Positions 42,997-51,432 of a stretch of DNA of 64,000 nt are shown one piece after another. The notes below the pieces were generated by a model, which had not been told where the DNA came from, did no database searches, and was given only the letters and a program-made list of their open reading frames with translations. How positions within the stretch are numbered: the stretch's first letter is position 1; each line of letters opens with the position of its first letter. Location: positions 28,787-92,786 of the forward strand of contig ONYZ01000008.1 in the NCBI GenBank assembly GCA_900322175.1. The letters run 5' to 3'. Origin of the DNA: an uncultured Prevotella sp. (lineage in GTDB: Bacteria > Bacteroidota > Bacteroidia > Bacteroidales > Bacteroidaceae). Position numbers and translations under genes: made by a program.

Positions 42997-43004
42997 CAAA
43001 GATA
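42997..43004 (-). promoter_or_regulatory. promoter -7 box of S41 protease gene
   Basis: Minus strand TATCTTTG then CATC, 52 bases before the ATG at 42945. Confidence 0.6.
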
Positions 43005-43093
43005 AGAATTTATATGTATTGTGCAAATAAATACGCTATTTTTCTTATTATTCGTTACTTTTTGTTACTTTTACAGCCAAAAAAACATTCAAT

Positions 43094-43846
43094 ATGAAAC
43101 GATTACTCACTTTTGCATGCGCCTTATGCCTAGCATCGGCGCACCTAAATGCACAGACCACCAGCACCGAAGTGCTATTACACACTACCGCGGGCGACAT
43201 CCGTATCGCACTCTACGACGAAACTCCAATGCATCGCGATAACTTCTTGAAACTCACAAAGATGGGCAGTTACGATTCACTGCTGTTTCATCGTGTCATC
43301 AAGGACTTTATGGTACAGAGCGGCGACATATTCAGCAAGCATGCGAAACCCGGACAACTGCTGGGCATGGGCGACTATGACTACACTCAAGAGGCCGAGT
43401 TCCGCCTGCCCAAAATCTTTCATCGCCGTGGCACCGTAGCAGCCGCACGCGAGGGCGACCATAAGAATCCTGAGCGCCGTTCGGGGGCCAGTCAGTTCTA
43501 CATCGTCTGGGGCAAGACATACGACGACCGCCGACTGGACTATACCCAGATGAAACTTGACTCAATCACAAATGGCGAAGTAAAACTAACCCCCGAAATG
43601 CGCGAGGTTTACAAGACCATAGGCGGCACGCCTCACCTCGACGGTCAGTACACCGTATTCGGAGAAGTGACTGAAGGACTTGACATCATCGAGAAGATGC
43701 AACTGGTAGCCACCGACAAGAACGATCGACCGCTAGAGGACATACGCATCCTGAAGGCCACCGTTACCAAGGACATGCCCGAACAGCCCAAGCCCAAAGC
43801 AGCCCCAGTGAAGAATCAAGTAAAGCGCCCCGTGAGACGCAGATAA
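43094..43846 (+). CDS. exported cyclophilin-type peptidyl-prolyl isomerase
   Basis: 250 residues with a signal peptide (KRLLTFACALCLASAHLNAQ). Cyclophilin core: VLLHTTAGDIRIALYDETPMHRDNFLKL, YDSLLFHRVIKDFMVQSGD, RGTVAAARE, SGASQFYIVWG and YTVFGEVTEGLDIIEKM. A Pro/Lys-rich basic tail follows (EQPKPKAAPVKNQVKRPVRR). An insertion of ~40 residues in the middle (DDRRLDYTQMKLDSITNGEVK) is common in Bacteroidales forms. It would help proline isomerisation of exported proteins. Promoter weak: TACTTTTA at 43066. Confidence 0.93.
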   Translation: MKRLLTFACALCLASAHLNAQTTSTEVLLHTTAGDIRIALYDETPMHRDNFLKLTKMGSYDSLLFHRVIKDFMVQSGDIFSKHAKPGQLLGMGDYDYTQEAEFRLPKIFHRRGTVAAAREGDHKNPERRSGASQFYIVWGKTYDDRRLDYTQMKLDSITNGEVKLTPEMREVYKTIGGTPHLDGQYTVFGEVTEGLDIIEKMQLVATDKNDRPLEDIRILKATVTKDMPEQPKPKAAPVKNQVKRPVRRR

Positions 43847-43866
43847 TAATAAACACATCTAAGAAA

Positions 43867-43902
43867 ATAGCGGTTACTTGTACAGAAGCAAGTAACCGCT
43901 AT
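43867..43902. terminator. bidirectional terminator hairpin
   Basis: A perfect 14-bp stem (ATAGCGGTTACTTG with its complement) and an 8-base loop lie between the convergent cyclophilin and caspase genes. A/T-rich flanks on both sides suit termination in either direction. Confidence 0.75.
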
Positions 43903-43924
43903 ATTAATTATGTGGAACCTCGTA

Positions 43925-45436
43925 TTAGAAACGGAGATCACGCCATACACTTTGTACCTTTTCCGAAGGATTAGTTGAAGGAGTCTGCTTCTTGTGCATC
44001 TTCAGCTCTCTTGCCTGTGATGATACATTATCCTTAATGTGGTCAGACAGTTCACCGAATGAGATAGCACCATTTGTTTTCTGCAGAGCGTCAAGCAGAT
44101 AGTATGTAAACAGACCATGTCCCTGCTCTGGATAACCCTGAGCGGTCTCATTGCCCTGAGCAGCAGAGAATACTACCAGCGCTCCGCCTCCCAGTTCAGT
44201 ATCCTCAGCATCTATTTCAACAGCACGTAGACCTTCAGTCACACCCTCGTTCGAACGGTTAACACCGCTGAAACATGCATCCAGGAATACAGAAGTCTGA
44301 TTAAACTCCAGTTCGCCCAACTTAGCATAGAATTCATCCAGCGCGATACCTCTCTTAGGATTGGTTCCTCTTACATCAGTTGGCAGGATATAAGCCTTGT
44401 TCTTATTCTTAACATCGGGCACACCATGACCAGCGTAGTAAACTATCAGGCGCTTAGATTCGCGGTTACTGATTGACTGAACCCAGTCTTCCAACTCTTC
44501 TTCCATAATCATCTGCTTAGTAGCGTCTTCAGCTATATGTATATTTCCGGCAGGGATACCCAGCACCTTCTTACAATAATCGCCAAACACACGAGCATCA
44601 TGGATAGCATAAGGCACATCCGAAGCAAAACGATAGTTCTGGTTGCCGATGATAAGAGCATATACGTCATTACGTGATATAGAACTTGTAACATCAAGCT
44701 TGTCAACTTCAGATGTCTGATAGTCATAGTCTATCTCCTTAACACGATTCTTGGTAAGTTTCTCGACAGCAGCACTTGCCAAACCATACTCATGACTATT
44801 ATCAGCATTGATGTAAGCTGGCAATCGAATGATCTCACCGTTATATAGCGCGTGTCTTATCTTACTATTAATATTCACCTCGCTAGCAAATGCGTGATGT
44901 CCGATAATAGCAGTAGGACTCATCTCGATAGATTTCAGGTTGTCGCACGACACAAATGCCTGATCGCCCACACGGCACTGATCAGGGATTGTTACAGAAA
45001 TCAGCGAATTACAATTTGCAAAGGCGATAGTTTCGATTATACGCACCTTAACTGGCAGCGAAATATTACGCAGACGAGAGCAATTCAAGAATGCACCCCA
45101 ACCTATCTCTACCAGGTCAGTTCCTTCGAACACCACCTCCTGCAGATTCTGGCAGTTAGCAAATGCGCACGAACCGATTCTGGTTACACCCGATTTTATC
45201 TCTACCTTTCTTATATCCAGCTTTGCCTTTGTCCATGGGGCTATCTGTTTCTCGACATTATACTCGCGTATAGAAACATACTCACCCTTATCATTTACAT
45301 TAGATATTACTAATGTATATCCATCAAAACTCCACTTTGTGTCGGTACCACAGTAACCTTCAGTTCTATATAACTGTGCGCTAACATACGGTACACTCAT
45401 CAAAGCCATCATTGCAATAACAAATAATCTTTTCAT
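43925..45436 (-). CDS. exported caspase-like (C14) protein with LRR_5 repeats
   Basis: 503 residues. Signal peptide KRLFVIAMMALMSVPYVSAQ; residues ~75-190 are BspA-like leucine-rich repeats (IGSCAFANCQNLQEVVFEG, IGWGAFLNCSRLRNISLP); residues ~265-480 are a caspase/C14 domain: DVYALIIGNQNYRFASDVPYAIHDARVFGDYC, the His in VYYAGHGVPD and the Cys in SVFLDACFSG. Both catalytic residues are present. It is the last of four exported proteins in one operon. Prokaryotic caspases are known from immunity and stress systems, but this one is secreted to the envelope, so its substrate is probably extracytoplasmic. Function unproven. Confidence 0.88.
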   Translation of the reverse strand: MKRLFVIAMMALMSVPYVSAQLYRTEGYCGTDTKWSFDGYTLVISNVNDKGEYVSIREYNVEKQIAPWTKAKLDIRKVEIKSGVTRIGSCAFANCQNLQEVVFEGTDLVEIGWGAFLNCSRLRNISLPVKVRIIETIAFANCNSLISVTIPDQCRVGDQAFVSCDNLKSIEMSPTAIIGHHAFASEVNINSKIRHALYNGEIIRLPAYINADNSHEYGLASAAVEKLTKNRVKEIDYDYQTSEVDKLDVTSSISRNDVYALIIGNQNYRFASDVPYAIHDARVFGDYCKKVLGIPAGNIHIAEDATKQMIMEEELEDWVQSISNRESKRLIVYYAGHGVPDVKNKNKAYILPTDVRGTNPKRGIALDEFYAKLGELEFNQTSVFLDACFSGVNRSNEGVTEGLRAVEIDAEDTELGGGALVVFSAAQGNETAQGYPEQGHGLFTYYLLDALQKTNGAISFGELSDHIKDNVSSQARELKMHKKQTPSTNPSEKVQSVWRDLRF

Positions 45437-45495
45437 AACTATTTAGCTTTAATAATTTGTTTAAATAATAACTTTTTAGCCTTTCACATCAATTA

Positions 45496-46437
45496 TTACA
45501 TTCTGATCTGAAGACTGATACGATTAGTAGTCGAAGTGAATTCGTACTCGTTTTTACCGAAATCACTCGTATTCATAGCCTTATACTTGATTTTTCCAGT
45601 GCGATGCTCGAAAGCAACACCAATAGCCTTCCACGACAGATTGACACCGAAACTCTGAATCATACCGTGGCCCCATGACATCTTCAGGTTACTCTCCATT
45701 GCCTCATAGGCATCCCTGTTGTATCCATCAACCTTATCATTATTCGCATCCAATTTCTTGTCGTTTGGCGAATAAATCATCGATACGTTATATCCGATAT
45801 GATAAAACGCATTAATCTTAATAAAGTGCAGACCATTGCCCCTAAGCAAATTGAATGGTGCCAGGGTCAATGATGGACCAAGCGACATACCATAGTTAAT
45901 CTCATACTTCTCCATATTCCAAGGTATAGTATAGTATTCCTCAGTCTTGCCATCATCGTCTTTTTCCGTATGTTTTGAACTACTATTATACTTGTAATCC
46001 CCCGTACCTTCTGCTTTAAAATGGTTCACATTCAAGTCGATACCCGTATAGTCGATATTAAACAGAGCCACATTGGCAATAGGCTTCTTGTGCAGACGAT
46101 AGCTGCGGCCATACTGAATAGAGGCACCCCAATCAGACTTAAACTCGCCAACATATCCATTAAGTCCATTCGGATAGTTAGTCTCCTTAGGGGTTAGTTT
46201 CGTATTGTTGTACGAGAAGTTAAAGTATCCTCTTCTTCCCCATACATCATTAAAGTGCTGCTCGGTAGCATTTCTGTTGGTTACCTGCTGCTGAACCTTG
46301 ATAATGTCTTTGATTGTAGTAATATCGGTAGAATCCTCACTCCAATCAATGCTAACGTTACCCTCATCATTTCCTACCTGAGCAAAAACCGCAGTAGAAA
46401 AGAGACAGGTCAAAATAAAAATAAACTTTCTCTTCAT
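45496..46437 (-). CDS. putative outer-membrane beta-barrel protein
   Basis: 313 residues with a signal peptide (KRKFIFILTCLFSTAVFAQ). The mature part alternates aromatic/hydrophobic and polar residues as in barrel strands (YFNFSYNNTKL, WGASIQYGRSYRL, GLHFIKINAFYHIGYNVSMIYS) and ends ISLQIRM, a possible outer-membrane end strand although Met rather than Phe is last. No named family recognised. It lies 48 bases after the DUF4384 gene and 59 before the caspase gene, so it may present or anchor the caspase system at the outer membrane. Confidence 0.72.
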   Translation of the reverse strand: MKRKFIFILTCLFSTAVFAQVGNDEGNVSIDWSEDSTDITTIKDIIKVQQQVTNRNATEQHFNDVWGRRGYFNFSYNNTKLTPKETNYPNGLNGYVGEFKSDWGASIQYGRSYRLHKKPIANVALFNIDYTGIDLNVNHFKAEGTGDYKYNSSSKHTEKDDDGKTEEYYTIPWNMEKYEINYGMSLGPSLTLAPFNLLRGNGLHFIKINAFYHIGYNVSMIYSPNDKKLDANNDKVDGYNRDAYEAMESNLKMSWGHGMIQSFGVNLSWKAIGVAFEHRTGKIKYKAMNTSDFGKNEYEFTSTTNRISLQIRM

Positions 46438-46485
46438 AACTGATTGTATTTAGATTGTTAATATTATAGTCTTATATTTTTTCTT

Positions 46486-47370
46486 TTATTGCTGGTCGCC
46501 CATCTTTCTGATTTTCACCCAGCGCTTGTTTACTATCATTTCACTATCTGCTCTCTGAGCTCTCAACAGCCACTTCTGAAAATCATAAGTACTCAGCGAG
46601 TTGGGATGTTTGGCATCGCCCGTGATATCATTGCACTTGGTAAATGGATTGGGCGAGTATATTATCACAAACTGATTGTCCTCCATTGCATGCTTTGTAC
46701 TCAATCTATACTGCACTGTCTCAGGATCCTTCTCGCGATTAAAGAATATGTACTCCTTACCCCTTTTGATTTGGAATCTACCTGTTGGGTCTTTTGCGTA
46801 TGGCAGCAGACAAAAAGTTTCGTCGTCGCCCGTAATCAGATAAACAGCCAAATAACCATCGGCAGGCGAACGGAAACTCAGATATACTCGCTCGCGATTG
46901 CCAAATCTGTTTGACTCTTCCATTTCGCCATCCACCTCTCTCAATATCTTCCACTTCAAGTCAGCCTTGGCCTGTATTATCTCTCGGGCAGTGCCCCAAA
47001 CCTCAGCCCTGAATATCAGCTTGTTGTCTACATATTCTATATTAAACTCAGCTGGTTTGATGTCACCCAACCAGTCGCCCTTAGCCATCGCAACGGTATT
47101 TTCCCAGAAGAACGAACTTGTAGCTTCGCCATTGGTTTCTACATTAGTATCGATAACATCAGATGTAATAAGTTCACCAAATTCAGCCTTTATGGCTTCG
47201 GCTTTGGCCAGTTCCAGACACTTGCGCTTGGCCTCTTTGAAGGTAATATTATCATTCTCGCCCACCTCGTAACTATATTCACCATGTACTTCTACCGTTC
47301 TCTGGGCATAACTACACAGTGGAATGTTAACACACGTCAGCATGAATACTGATAACAATTTTAATTTCAT
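46486..47370 (-). CDS. exported DUF4384 protein
   Basis: 294 residues, signal peptide KLKLLSVFMLTCVNIPLCSYAQ. An N-terminal LPP20/FlgO-like region (FKEAKRKCLELAKAEAIKAEFG) is followed by a DUF4384 domain: RVYLSFRSPADGYLAVYLITGDDETFCLLPYAKD ... GKEYIFFN. DUF4384 occurs often with caspase and TPR proteins and may be a carbohydrate- or protein-binding beta domain in the envelope. It lies 12 bases after the first operon gene and probably acts with the caspase. Confidence 0.8.
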   Translation of the reverse strand: MKLKLLSVFMLTCVNIPLCSYAQRTVEVHGEYSYEVGENDNITFKEAKRKCLELAKAEAIKAEFGELITSDVIDTNVETNGEATSSFFWENTVAMAKGDWLGDIKPAEFNIEYVDNKLIFRAEVWGTAREIIQAKADLKWKILREVDGEMEESNRFGNRERVYLSFRSPADGYLAVYLITGDDETFCLLPYAKDPTGRFQIKRGKEYIFFNREKDPETVQYRLSTKHAMEDNQFVIIYSPNPFTKCNDITGDAKHPNSLSTYDFQKWLLRAQRADSEMIVNKRWVKIRKMGDQQ

Positions 47371-47382
47371 ATAATCTTTTTC

Positions 47383-47913
47383 TTATTGTTTTATAATCAA
47401 ATATATATTCACCTCGGTCTTACCGTCAGCCTTTTGTCTGCTAAGAATCAGGTTGGGCTTCAACTTGCCTATACGCTGATTCACATTCTGTTCGAATGTT
47501 GAGTCAAAGTCAACATTGCTTTTCGCCTCCGAACCAGATTCCTCGGTATCAATTTTCAGGTTCACATCGCCCGATACATTCGATTTTAGCATCGATGCAT
47601 ATTGCGCCTTAAGATTGTGCTGGGCCTTCGACATTGCTATCTTGGCATCTTTAGCCTCTCCTCTGCCAATCAGCGTTTCTACATCTTCCTTACTGTCGGC
47701 TATCTGCTGATAGTAACTAGTAAGAGCATCTTCCAGCGACTCAGCCTTGCCATATACCTGCCAACCCTCGGTCTGCATTTGTTTGCATATCTTCTTGCAC
47801 TCTTTCATCACGTCCTTTTTCTTGTTGCCAGCAAGACATGTAGAAGATGATCCGGCAAGCGCCGCACCTAGAAGCAACAGTATTGATATCAAACAGGATA
47901 TTCTCTTTATCAT
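47383..47913 (-). CDS. exported hypothetical protein, first gene of caspase operon
   Basis: 176 residues. Signal peptide IKRISCLISILLLLGAALAG, with Cys residues near the cleavage region that could also suit a lipoprotein. The mature part is helical (KKDVMKECKKICKQMQTEGWQVYGKAESLEDALTSYY resembles an LPP20-like start) and then has alternating strand-like segments to a C-terminal VNIYLIIKQ. No firm family. It has a strong promoter and leads a four-gene unit with the DUF4384, barrel and caspase genes. Confidence 0.7.
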   Translation of the reverse strand: MIKRISCLISILLLLGAALAGSSSTCLAGNKKKDVMKECKKICKQMQTEGWQVYGKAESLEDALTSYYQQIADSKEDVETLIGRGEAKDAKIAMSKAQHNLKAQYASMLKSNVSGDVNLKIDTEESGSEAKSNVDFDSTFEQNVNQRIGKLKPNLILSRQKADGKTEVNIYLIIKQ

Positions 47914-47959
47914 AGGGCAATTCTCTCTATTGTTTTAACAATTATTGGTATGTATTGTG

Positions 47960-47991
47960 CAAAGATAGGAATAATTCACGAAACTACCAAA
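47960..47991 (-). promoter_or_regulatory. promoter of caspase operon
   Basis: A full consensus on the minus strand: TTTG (47991-47988), 20 bases, TATCTTTG (47967-47960), then CACAA. The first start codon is 47 bases downstream. Confidence 0.75.
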
Positions 47992-48050
47992 TGTTTTTTC
48001 AAAAAAGTAAAATTTGACCAAAAAAATGCTAAGCTATAACATTTTTTTTG

Positions 48051-48058
48051 TAATTTTG
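48051..48058 (+). promoter_or_regulatory. promoter -7 box for DUF3667 gene
   Basis: TAATTTTG then CAGCC, 46 bases before the ATG at 48104; divergent from the caspase operon promoter. Confidence 0.55.
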
Positions 48059-48103
48059 CAGCCGAAATTAATTGAATATTGATTTTAAACACCTTTGATA
48101 AGC

Positions 48104-48997
48104 ATGAACATCAAAGAACTATACCGCCGATTCAGGGCTTGGCAGATTAATCCTTTCAGCTACGAGAATCATAGTGACCATACGGAGCGATGTGCCAACT
48201 GTGGAACCGAGTTTCAAGCTAACTTCTGTCCCGTATGCGGACAGAAATCGGGTGTGGGACCTATCGGGTGGAACACCGTGCGTCAGGGCCTGATGGTTAT
48301 CTGGGGCATGGACTCACGCTCACTAGGCTTTTCGATAGCACAATTGCTGCTGCGCCCAGGCTATCTTATCAGCGACTACATCAGTGGTAAACGCCAAGTA
48401 TCGTTCCCGCCAGTCAAGATGCTGCTTATAGTAGCCATCGGTATGGTGATGGCCAATGCATTTGTGAGCGAACCACAAGACTTGATAGAAGAGGCAAATG
48501 AAGTCAGTAAATCGTCGTTCGACGCGTTTAGCGAATGGGCCGACAAGAATCCCGGTTGGGCAATGATGACACTATGTTGCATGATGTTGCTACCCACATG
48601 GCTGATGTTTCGCTTTGCACCCAAACACCGCAAGCACACGCTTCCCGAAGGCTTCTTCATCCAGGTATTTATGGCCACACTGCTTACTATCATTGGCATA
48701 ATCACCATGCTTACCGACTATTTGGGGGTATTGTGGCTGCTACTCTTATATTACATTGTTGCCTATCGCCAACTGTTTGGTTACAGCTGGTGGGGCACAT
48801 TATGGCGAATGTGTGTATGCTTATGGATGGTCTTTGCCACCATCTACAATTTGCAAGAACTGGGCAACTATCTTCTTGACCTGAAGGTGGACTCCCAAAA
48901 GACATTATTATTTGTTGGAGGCATGACCATCTTCATAGTCTTGATAGGAGTATTGTTCGAATATCGCAATAGTAACAGAAATAAGATGGTCCCATAG
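48104..48997 (+). CDS. DUF3667 membrane protein with zinc ribbon
   Basis: 297 residues. A zinc ribbon lies near the N-terminus (CANCGTEFQANFCPVCGQ, four Cys), then a linker GWNTVRQGLMVIWGMDSRSLGFSIAQLLLRPGYLISDYISGKRQ typical of DUF3667, then four to five membrane helices (residues ~105-290). I start at the ATG 48104; a TTG at 48095 is in frame. The family is common in Bacteroidetes and its role is unknown to me; zinc binding on the cytoplasmic side and a membrane domain suggest sensing or assembly. It is transcribed alone. Confidence 0.85.
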   Translation: MNIKELYRRFRAWQINPFSYENHSDHTERCANCGTEFQANFCPVCGQKSGVGPIGWNTVRQGLMVIWGMDSRSLGFSIAQLLLRPGYLISDYISGKRQVSFPPVKMLLIVAIGMVMANAFVSEPQDLIEEANEVSKSSFDAFSEWADKNPGWAMMTLCCMMLLPTWLMFRFAPKHRKHTLPEGFFIQVFMATLLTIIGIITMLTDYLGVLWLLLLYYIVAYRQLFGYSWWGTLWRMCVCLWMVFATIYNLQELGNYLLDLKVDSQKTLLFVGGMTIFIVLIGVLFEYRNSNRNKMVP

Positions 48998-49098
48998 ACT
49001 GCAACAAAAGATAGTAGCATTTATGCAAAGATGCGTACTTTCTTGCCATATTAATGATTTTTTGCAGAATATACTTGCATAAAATGTGGCTAAGGATG

Positions 49099-49206
49099 TA
49101 TCTTTGCAAACGATTGATAATAGTAACGGATAAATAATGAATTAACATTTCATTATGACAGATTTTGGAAACGAGGTGCCGGCAGGGATGCTCGCACCTC
49201 TTTTTT
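49099..49206 (+). ncRNA. putative small RNA with promoter and terminator
   Basis: A promoter (CTTG 49074-49077, 21 bases, TATCTTTG 49099-49106) is followed 65 bases later by a hairpin GAGGTGC/GCACCTC (49173-49200) and six T residues. The intervening ~95 bases hold no good gene. This is the structure of a short independent transcript, or of an attenuated leader for the transporter gene downstream. A short reading frame from 49155 runs through the hairpin and is not convincing. Confidence 0.5.
49173..49206 (+). terminator. intrinsic terminator before BASS gene
   Basis: Perfect 7-bp stem GAGGTGC/GCACCTC with a 14-base loop, followed by TTTTTT. Confidence 0.8.
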
Positions 49207-49226
49207 GCAACAAAAATCACCAAAAG

Positions 49227-49258
49227 CTTGGCAGTTTACTTTATTCTTCTTACCTTTG
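49227..49258 (+). promoter_or_regulatory. promoter of BASS gene
   Basis: CTTG (49227-49230), 20 bases, TACCTTTG (49251-49258). The first ATG is only 5 bases after the -7 box, at about the expected transcription start. Confidence 0.65.
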
Positions 49259-49263
49259 CATAC

Positions 49264-50199
49264 ATGATTACGATAAAGAGAATATGTGATTTCATAGCAA
49301 GATGGATGGGGGCGATGGTGCTGATAGTGGCGACACTGGCACTGATAGTACCCGCATCGCTATCGTGGATCGGCACGTCGGCCATCAACCCCATGCTAGG
49401 TGTAATAATGTTCGGTATGGGACTTACTCTGTCGCCTGCCGACTTCAAGATAGTGCTGAGCCGCCCAAAGGATATACTAATAGGTTGCCTAACACAGTTT
49501 ACGGTGATGCCGCTGCTGGCGCTGGGGCTAACATGGGCCTTTGCACTGCCCAAGGAACTGGCTATCGGCGTGATACTGGTGGGCTGCTGCCCGGGCGGCA
49601 CAGCATCTAATGTCATAACGTATCTGGCCAAGGGCGACCTGGCGCTGTCGGTAGGAATGACCGCCGCCTCTACCCTACTGGCCCCGCTACTCACGCCACT
49701 GCTGGTATGGGCGCTGGCTGGCACTATGGTAGATGTTGACGCGATGGGCATGCTGATGAGCATTGTATATGTTGTTATAGCGCCTATAGTGTGCGGACTG
49801 CTCTGCCAACGGTTCATGCCGAAGATTACACGTGGCGTTACTCCCTATCTGCCCGCATTCTCGTCGGTAGTGATAGCACTGGTGGTAGGCATTATCGTAG
49901 CGCATAATGCCGACCGACTACTTACTGCAGGATTGCTGGTGGTGGCAGTAGTGATGATTCACAATCTGATGGGTCTCGCTATCGGTTTCACCGTTGGGCG
50001 ACTGTTGCGCCTGCAAAAGCCTAAGTGCGTGGCACTAAGCATCGAGGTAGGCATGCAGAACTCAGGTCTGGCATCGTCGCTAGCCGTACTGCATTTCGCA
50101 GCCTATCCGCTAGCCACCATCCCCGGCGCCGTGTTCAGCGTATGGCACAACATAAGCGGCGCTCTGATGGCAAAATTGTATTCAATCAAAAATAAATAG
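49264..50199 (+). CDS. bile acid:sodium symporter (BASS) family transporter
   Basis: 311 residues, nine to ten membrane helices. Motifs of the BASS family: LGVIMFGMGLTLSPADFKIVL, LIGCLTQFTVMPLLALGL, GVILVGCCPGGTASNVITYLAKGDLALSVGMTA and VGMQNSGLASSLAVLHF. It should import an organic anion with sodium; bile acids are only one option, and pantothenate or keto acids are others. The ATG 49264 (MITIKRICDF) sits at the predicted transcription start, so the mRNA may be leaderless; the ATG at 49306 (MGAMVLIV) is an alternative. The dipeptidase gene follows after 4 bases. Confidence 0.92.
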   Translation: MITIKRICDFIARWMGAMVLIVATLALIVPASLSWIGTSAINPMLGVIMFGMGLTLSPADFKIVLSRPKDILIGCLTQFTVMPLLALGLTWAFALPKELAIGVILVGCCPGGTASNVITYLAKGDLALSVGMTAASTLLAPLLTPLLVWALAGTMVDVDAMGMLMSIVYVVIAPIVCGLLCQRFMPKITRGVTPYLPAFSSVVIALVVGIIVAHNADRLLTAGLLVVAVVMIHNLMGLAIGFTVGRLLRLQKPKCVALSIEVGMQNSGLASSLAVLHFAAYPLATIPGAVFSVWHNISGALMAKLYSIKNK

Positions 50200-50203
50200 A
50201 ACA

Positions 50204-50995
50204 ATGAAAAAGATGATCCATTGGGTGATAGCCGCCACCCTGATATGCGGCGCAAGTGTATTTACGGCATGCTTTACAAAGGAAAAACCCAAGGTTAGCG
50301 CTACCGACGACTGCAGCCAGTTTGTAACTCTGACCGACGTTGTGCCCGATGCTATACTGGAGATACGCTACTTTGGTACATACAACTTTGTGGGTACTCG
50401 CATAGACGGCTATCTGGAGCCAACTGCCCTGCTGACAAAGCAGGCTGCTGCGGCGCTGAAGGCCGTGAGCGACGATGTGAAATCGCAGGGTTATCGACTT
50501 AAGATATACGATGCCTACCGTCCACAGATGGGTGTTGACCACTTTGTGCGTTGGGCAGAAAACGTACCCGACACGCTGATGAAGACGTACTTCTATCCCG
50601 ATTTGGACAAGAGCGTGCTGTTTGAGCAGGAATACATCTACGAGAAGAGCGGTCATACACGTGGCAGTACGGTAGACCTGACACTGTTTGATATGGTTAC
50701 TGAGAAGGAACTGGATATGGGCGGAACATTCGACTGGTTCGGTCCTGAGAGCCATCCAGACTTCTGCGGAAATCCCGAAACAGTCGAATACACAGGGGAT
50801 AATAGCAAGAGTCCCAAAGGCCGTAGCATCACCGAACAGCAGTTCAAGAACCGCATGCTGCTGCGCAAGGCCATGCTTGCTCACGGATTCAAGCCCCTCG
50901 ACAGCGAGTGGTGGCACTTTACGCTGAAGGACGAACCATTCCCCGACACCTATTTCACCTTCCCCGTAAAGCAGTTGATACCTACAAATGATTAA
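50204..50995 (+). CDS. VanX-like D-Ala-D-Ala dipeptidase (M15D), lipoprotein
   Basis: 263 residues. Signal MKKMIHWVIAATLICGASVFTAC, a probable lipobox. The M15 zinc site is visible: SGHTRGSTVDLTL (His and Asp) near residue 150 and SEWWHFTL (catalytic Glu, zinc His) near 240, with the VanX-type IYDAYRPQMGVDHF. It would cleave D-Ala-D-Ala or related peptidoglycan dipeptides in the envelope. Vancomycin resistance is not implied without vanH/vanA, which are absent. It is co-transcribed with the BASS gene, perhaps to take up the released products (inference). Confidence 0.88.
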   Translation: MKKMIHWVIAATLICGASVFTACFTKEKPKVSATDDCSQFVTLTDVVPDAILEIRYFGTYNFVGTRIDGYLEPTALLTKQAAAALKAVSDDVKSQGYRLKIYDAYRPQMGVDHFVRWAENVPDTLMKTYFYPDLDKSVLFEQEYIYEKSGHTRGSTVDLTLFDMVTEKELDMGGTFDWFGPESHPDFCGNPETVEYTGDNSKSPKGRSITEQQFKNRMLLRKAMLAHGFKPLDSEWWHFTLKDEPFPDTYFTFPVKQLIPTND

Positions 50996-51028
50996 TCGCA
51001 AAAATCATTATTCAAAACTACCAAAATA

Positions 51029-51138
51029 GGCACTCGAGTGAATTAATCATTTCACTCGGGTGAATTGACCCATTCACTCGGGTGAATTAATTCAAATCAT
51101 CAAATTAATTAATTCAAACGATGATTTGAATTAATTGA
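51029..51138. repeat. 22-bp palindromic tandem array after dipeptidase gene
   Basis: Units start at 51029, 51051 and 51073 with core TTCACTCGGGTGAATT (the first has the perfect palindrome CACTCGAGTG). Two more 22-bp units (51095, 51117) share only the AATTAATTCA end and form a 13-bp inverted repeat AATTCAAATCATC / GATGATTTGAATT. No coding potential. Confidence 0.8.
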
Positions 51139-51325
51139 CGGTTTTTGACAAGTGTTTGGTTTGACTGACTTTTTTGATTTCACTAGACACTTTCTCTCTT
51201 TAAAAACTAAATCACTAGACACATGTTACTGACGGCGATAGAAGTGTTATTGCTTGCAAATTTACACATTTCTTTTTCGATTTTTGGCTAATAGTCCATA
51301 TAATCTTCAAAAAAAACCTTCAAAG
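51139..51325. other. non-coding spacer with short direct repeat
   Basis: No gene seen. The only notable feature is TCACTAGACAC, present at 51180-51190 and 51212-51222. Confidence 0.4.
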
Positions 51326-51357
51326 TTTGTTTATTTTCTACTTTATCACTACTTTTG
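51326..51357 (+). promoter_or_regulatory. promoter of leader RNA copy 2
   Basis: TTTG (51326-51329), 20 bases, TACTTTTG (51350-51357), then CATCC: a full Bacteroidetes promoter ~11 bases before the structured leader. Confidence 0.75.
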
Positions 51358-51368
51358 CATCCGAAAAA

Positions 51369-51432
51369 GCATCAAGAGTGATTAAGTTCACACCAACCGA
51401 GCTTTCGTTATGCCACGGTGGTAAGGCGATGC
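51369..51432 (+). ncRNA. putative structured leader RNA, copy 2 (possible riboswitch)
   Basis: Same three-way junction as the minus-strand element at 10604-10676. P1 GCATC/GATGC; P2 GTGA/TCAC; P3 ACCG/CGGT with inner GC/GC pairs; shared junction strings AAGA, ACCAACCG and GGTGGTAAnnCGATGCGAGT. Sequence outside the helices differs, so this is not a recent duplication. The start codon of the amidohydrolase-like gene lies 35 bases after P1. The downstream A-rich segment ACTAAAAtgATAACG is also similar in both copies. Confidence 0.55.

Noticed and set aside
49155-49290. Small frame through the terminator at 49173
   Set aside because: It crosses a strong hairpin plus T-run and overlaps the BASS start; composition not convincing.
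50204-50995. Vancomycin resistance determinant
   Set aside because: Only a VanX-like dipeptidase is present, without vanH, vanA or vanRS; such enzymes are common housekeeping proteins.
50186-51001. 271-residue frame opposite the VanX-like gene
   Set aside because: Shadow of the dipeptidase gene; Cys/His-rich, no family features.
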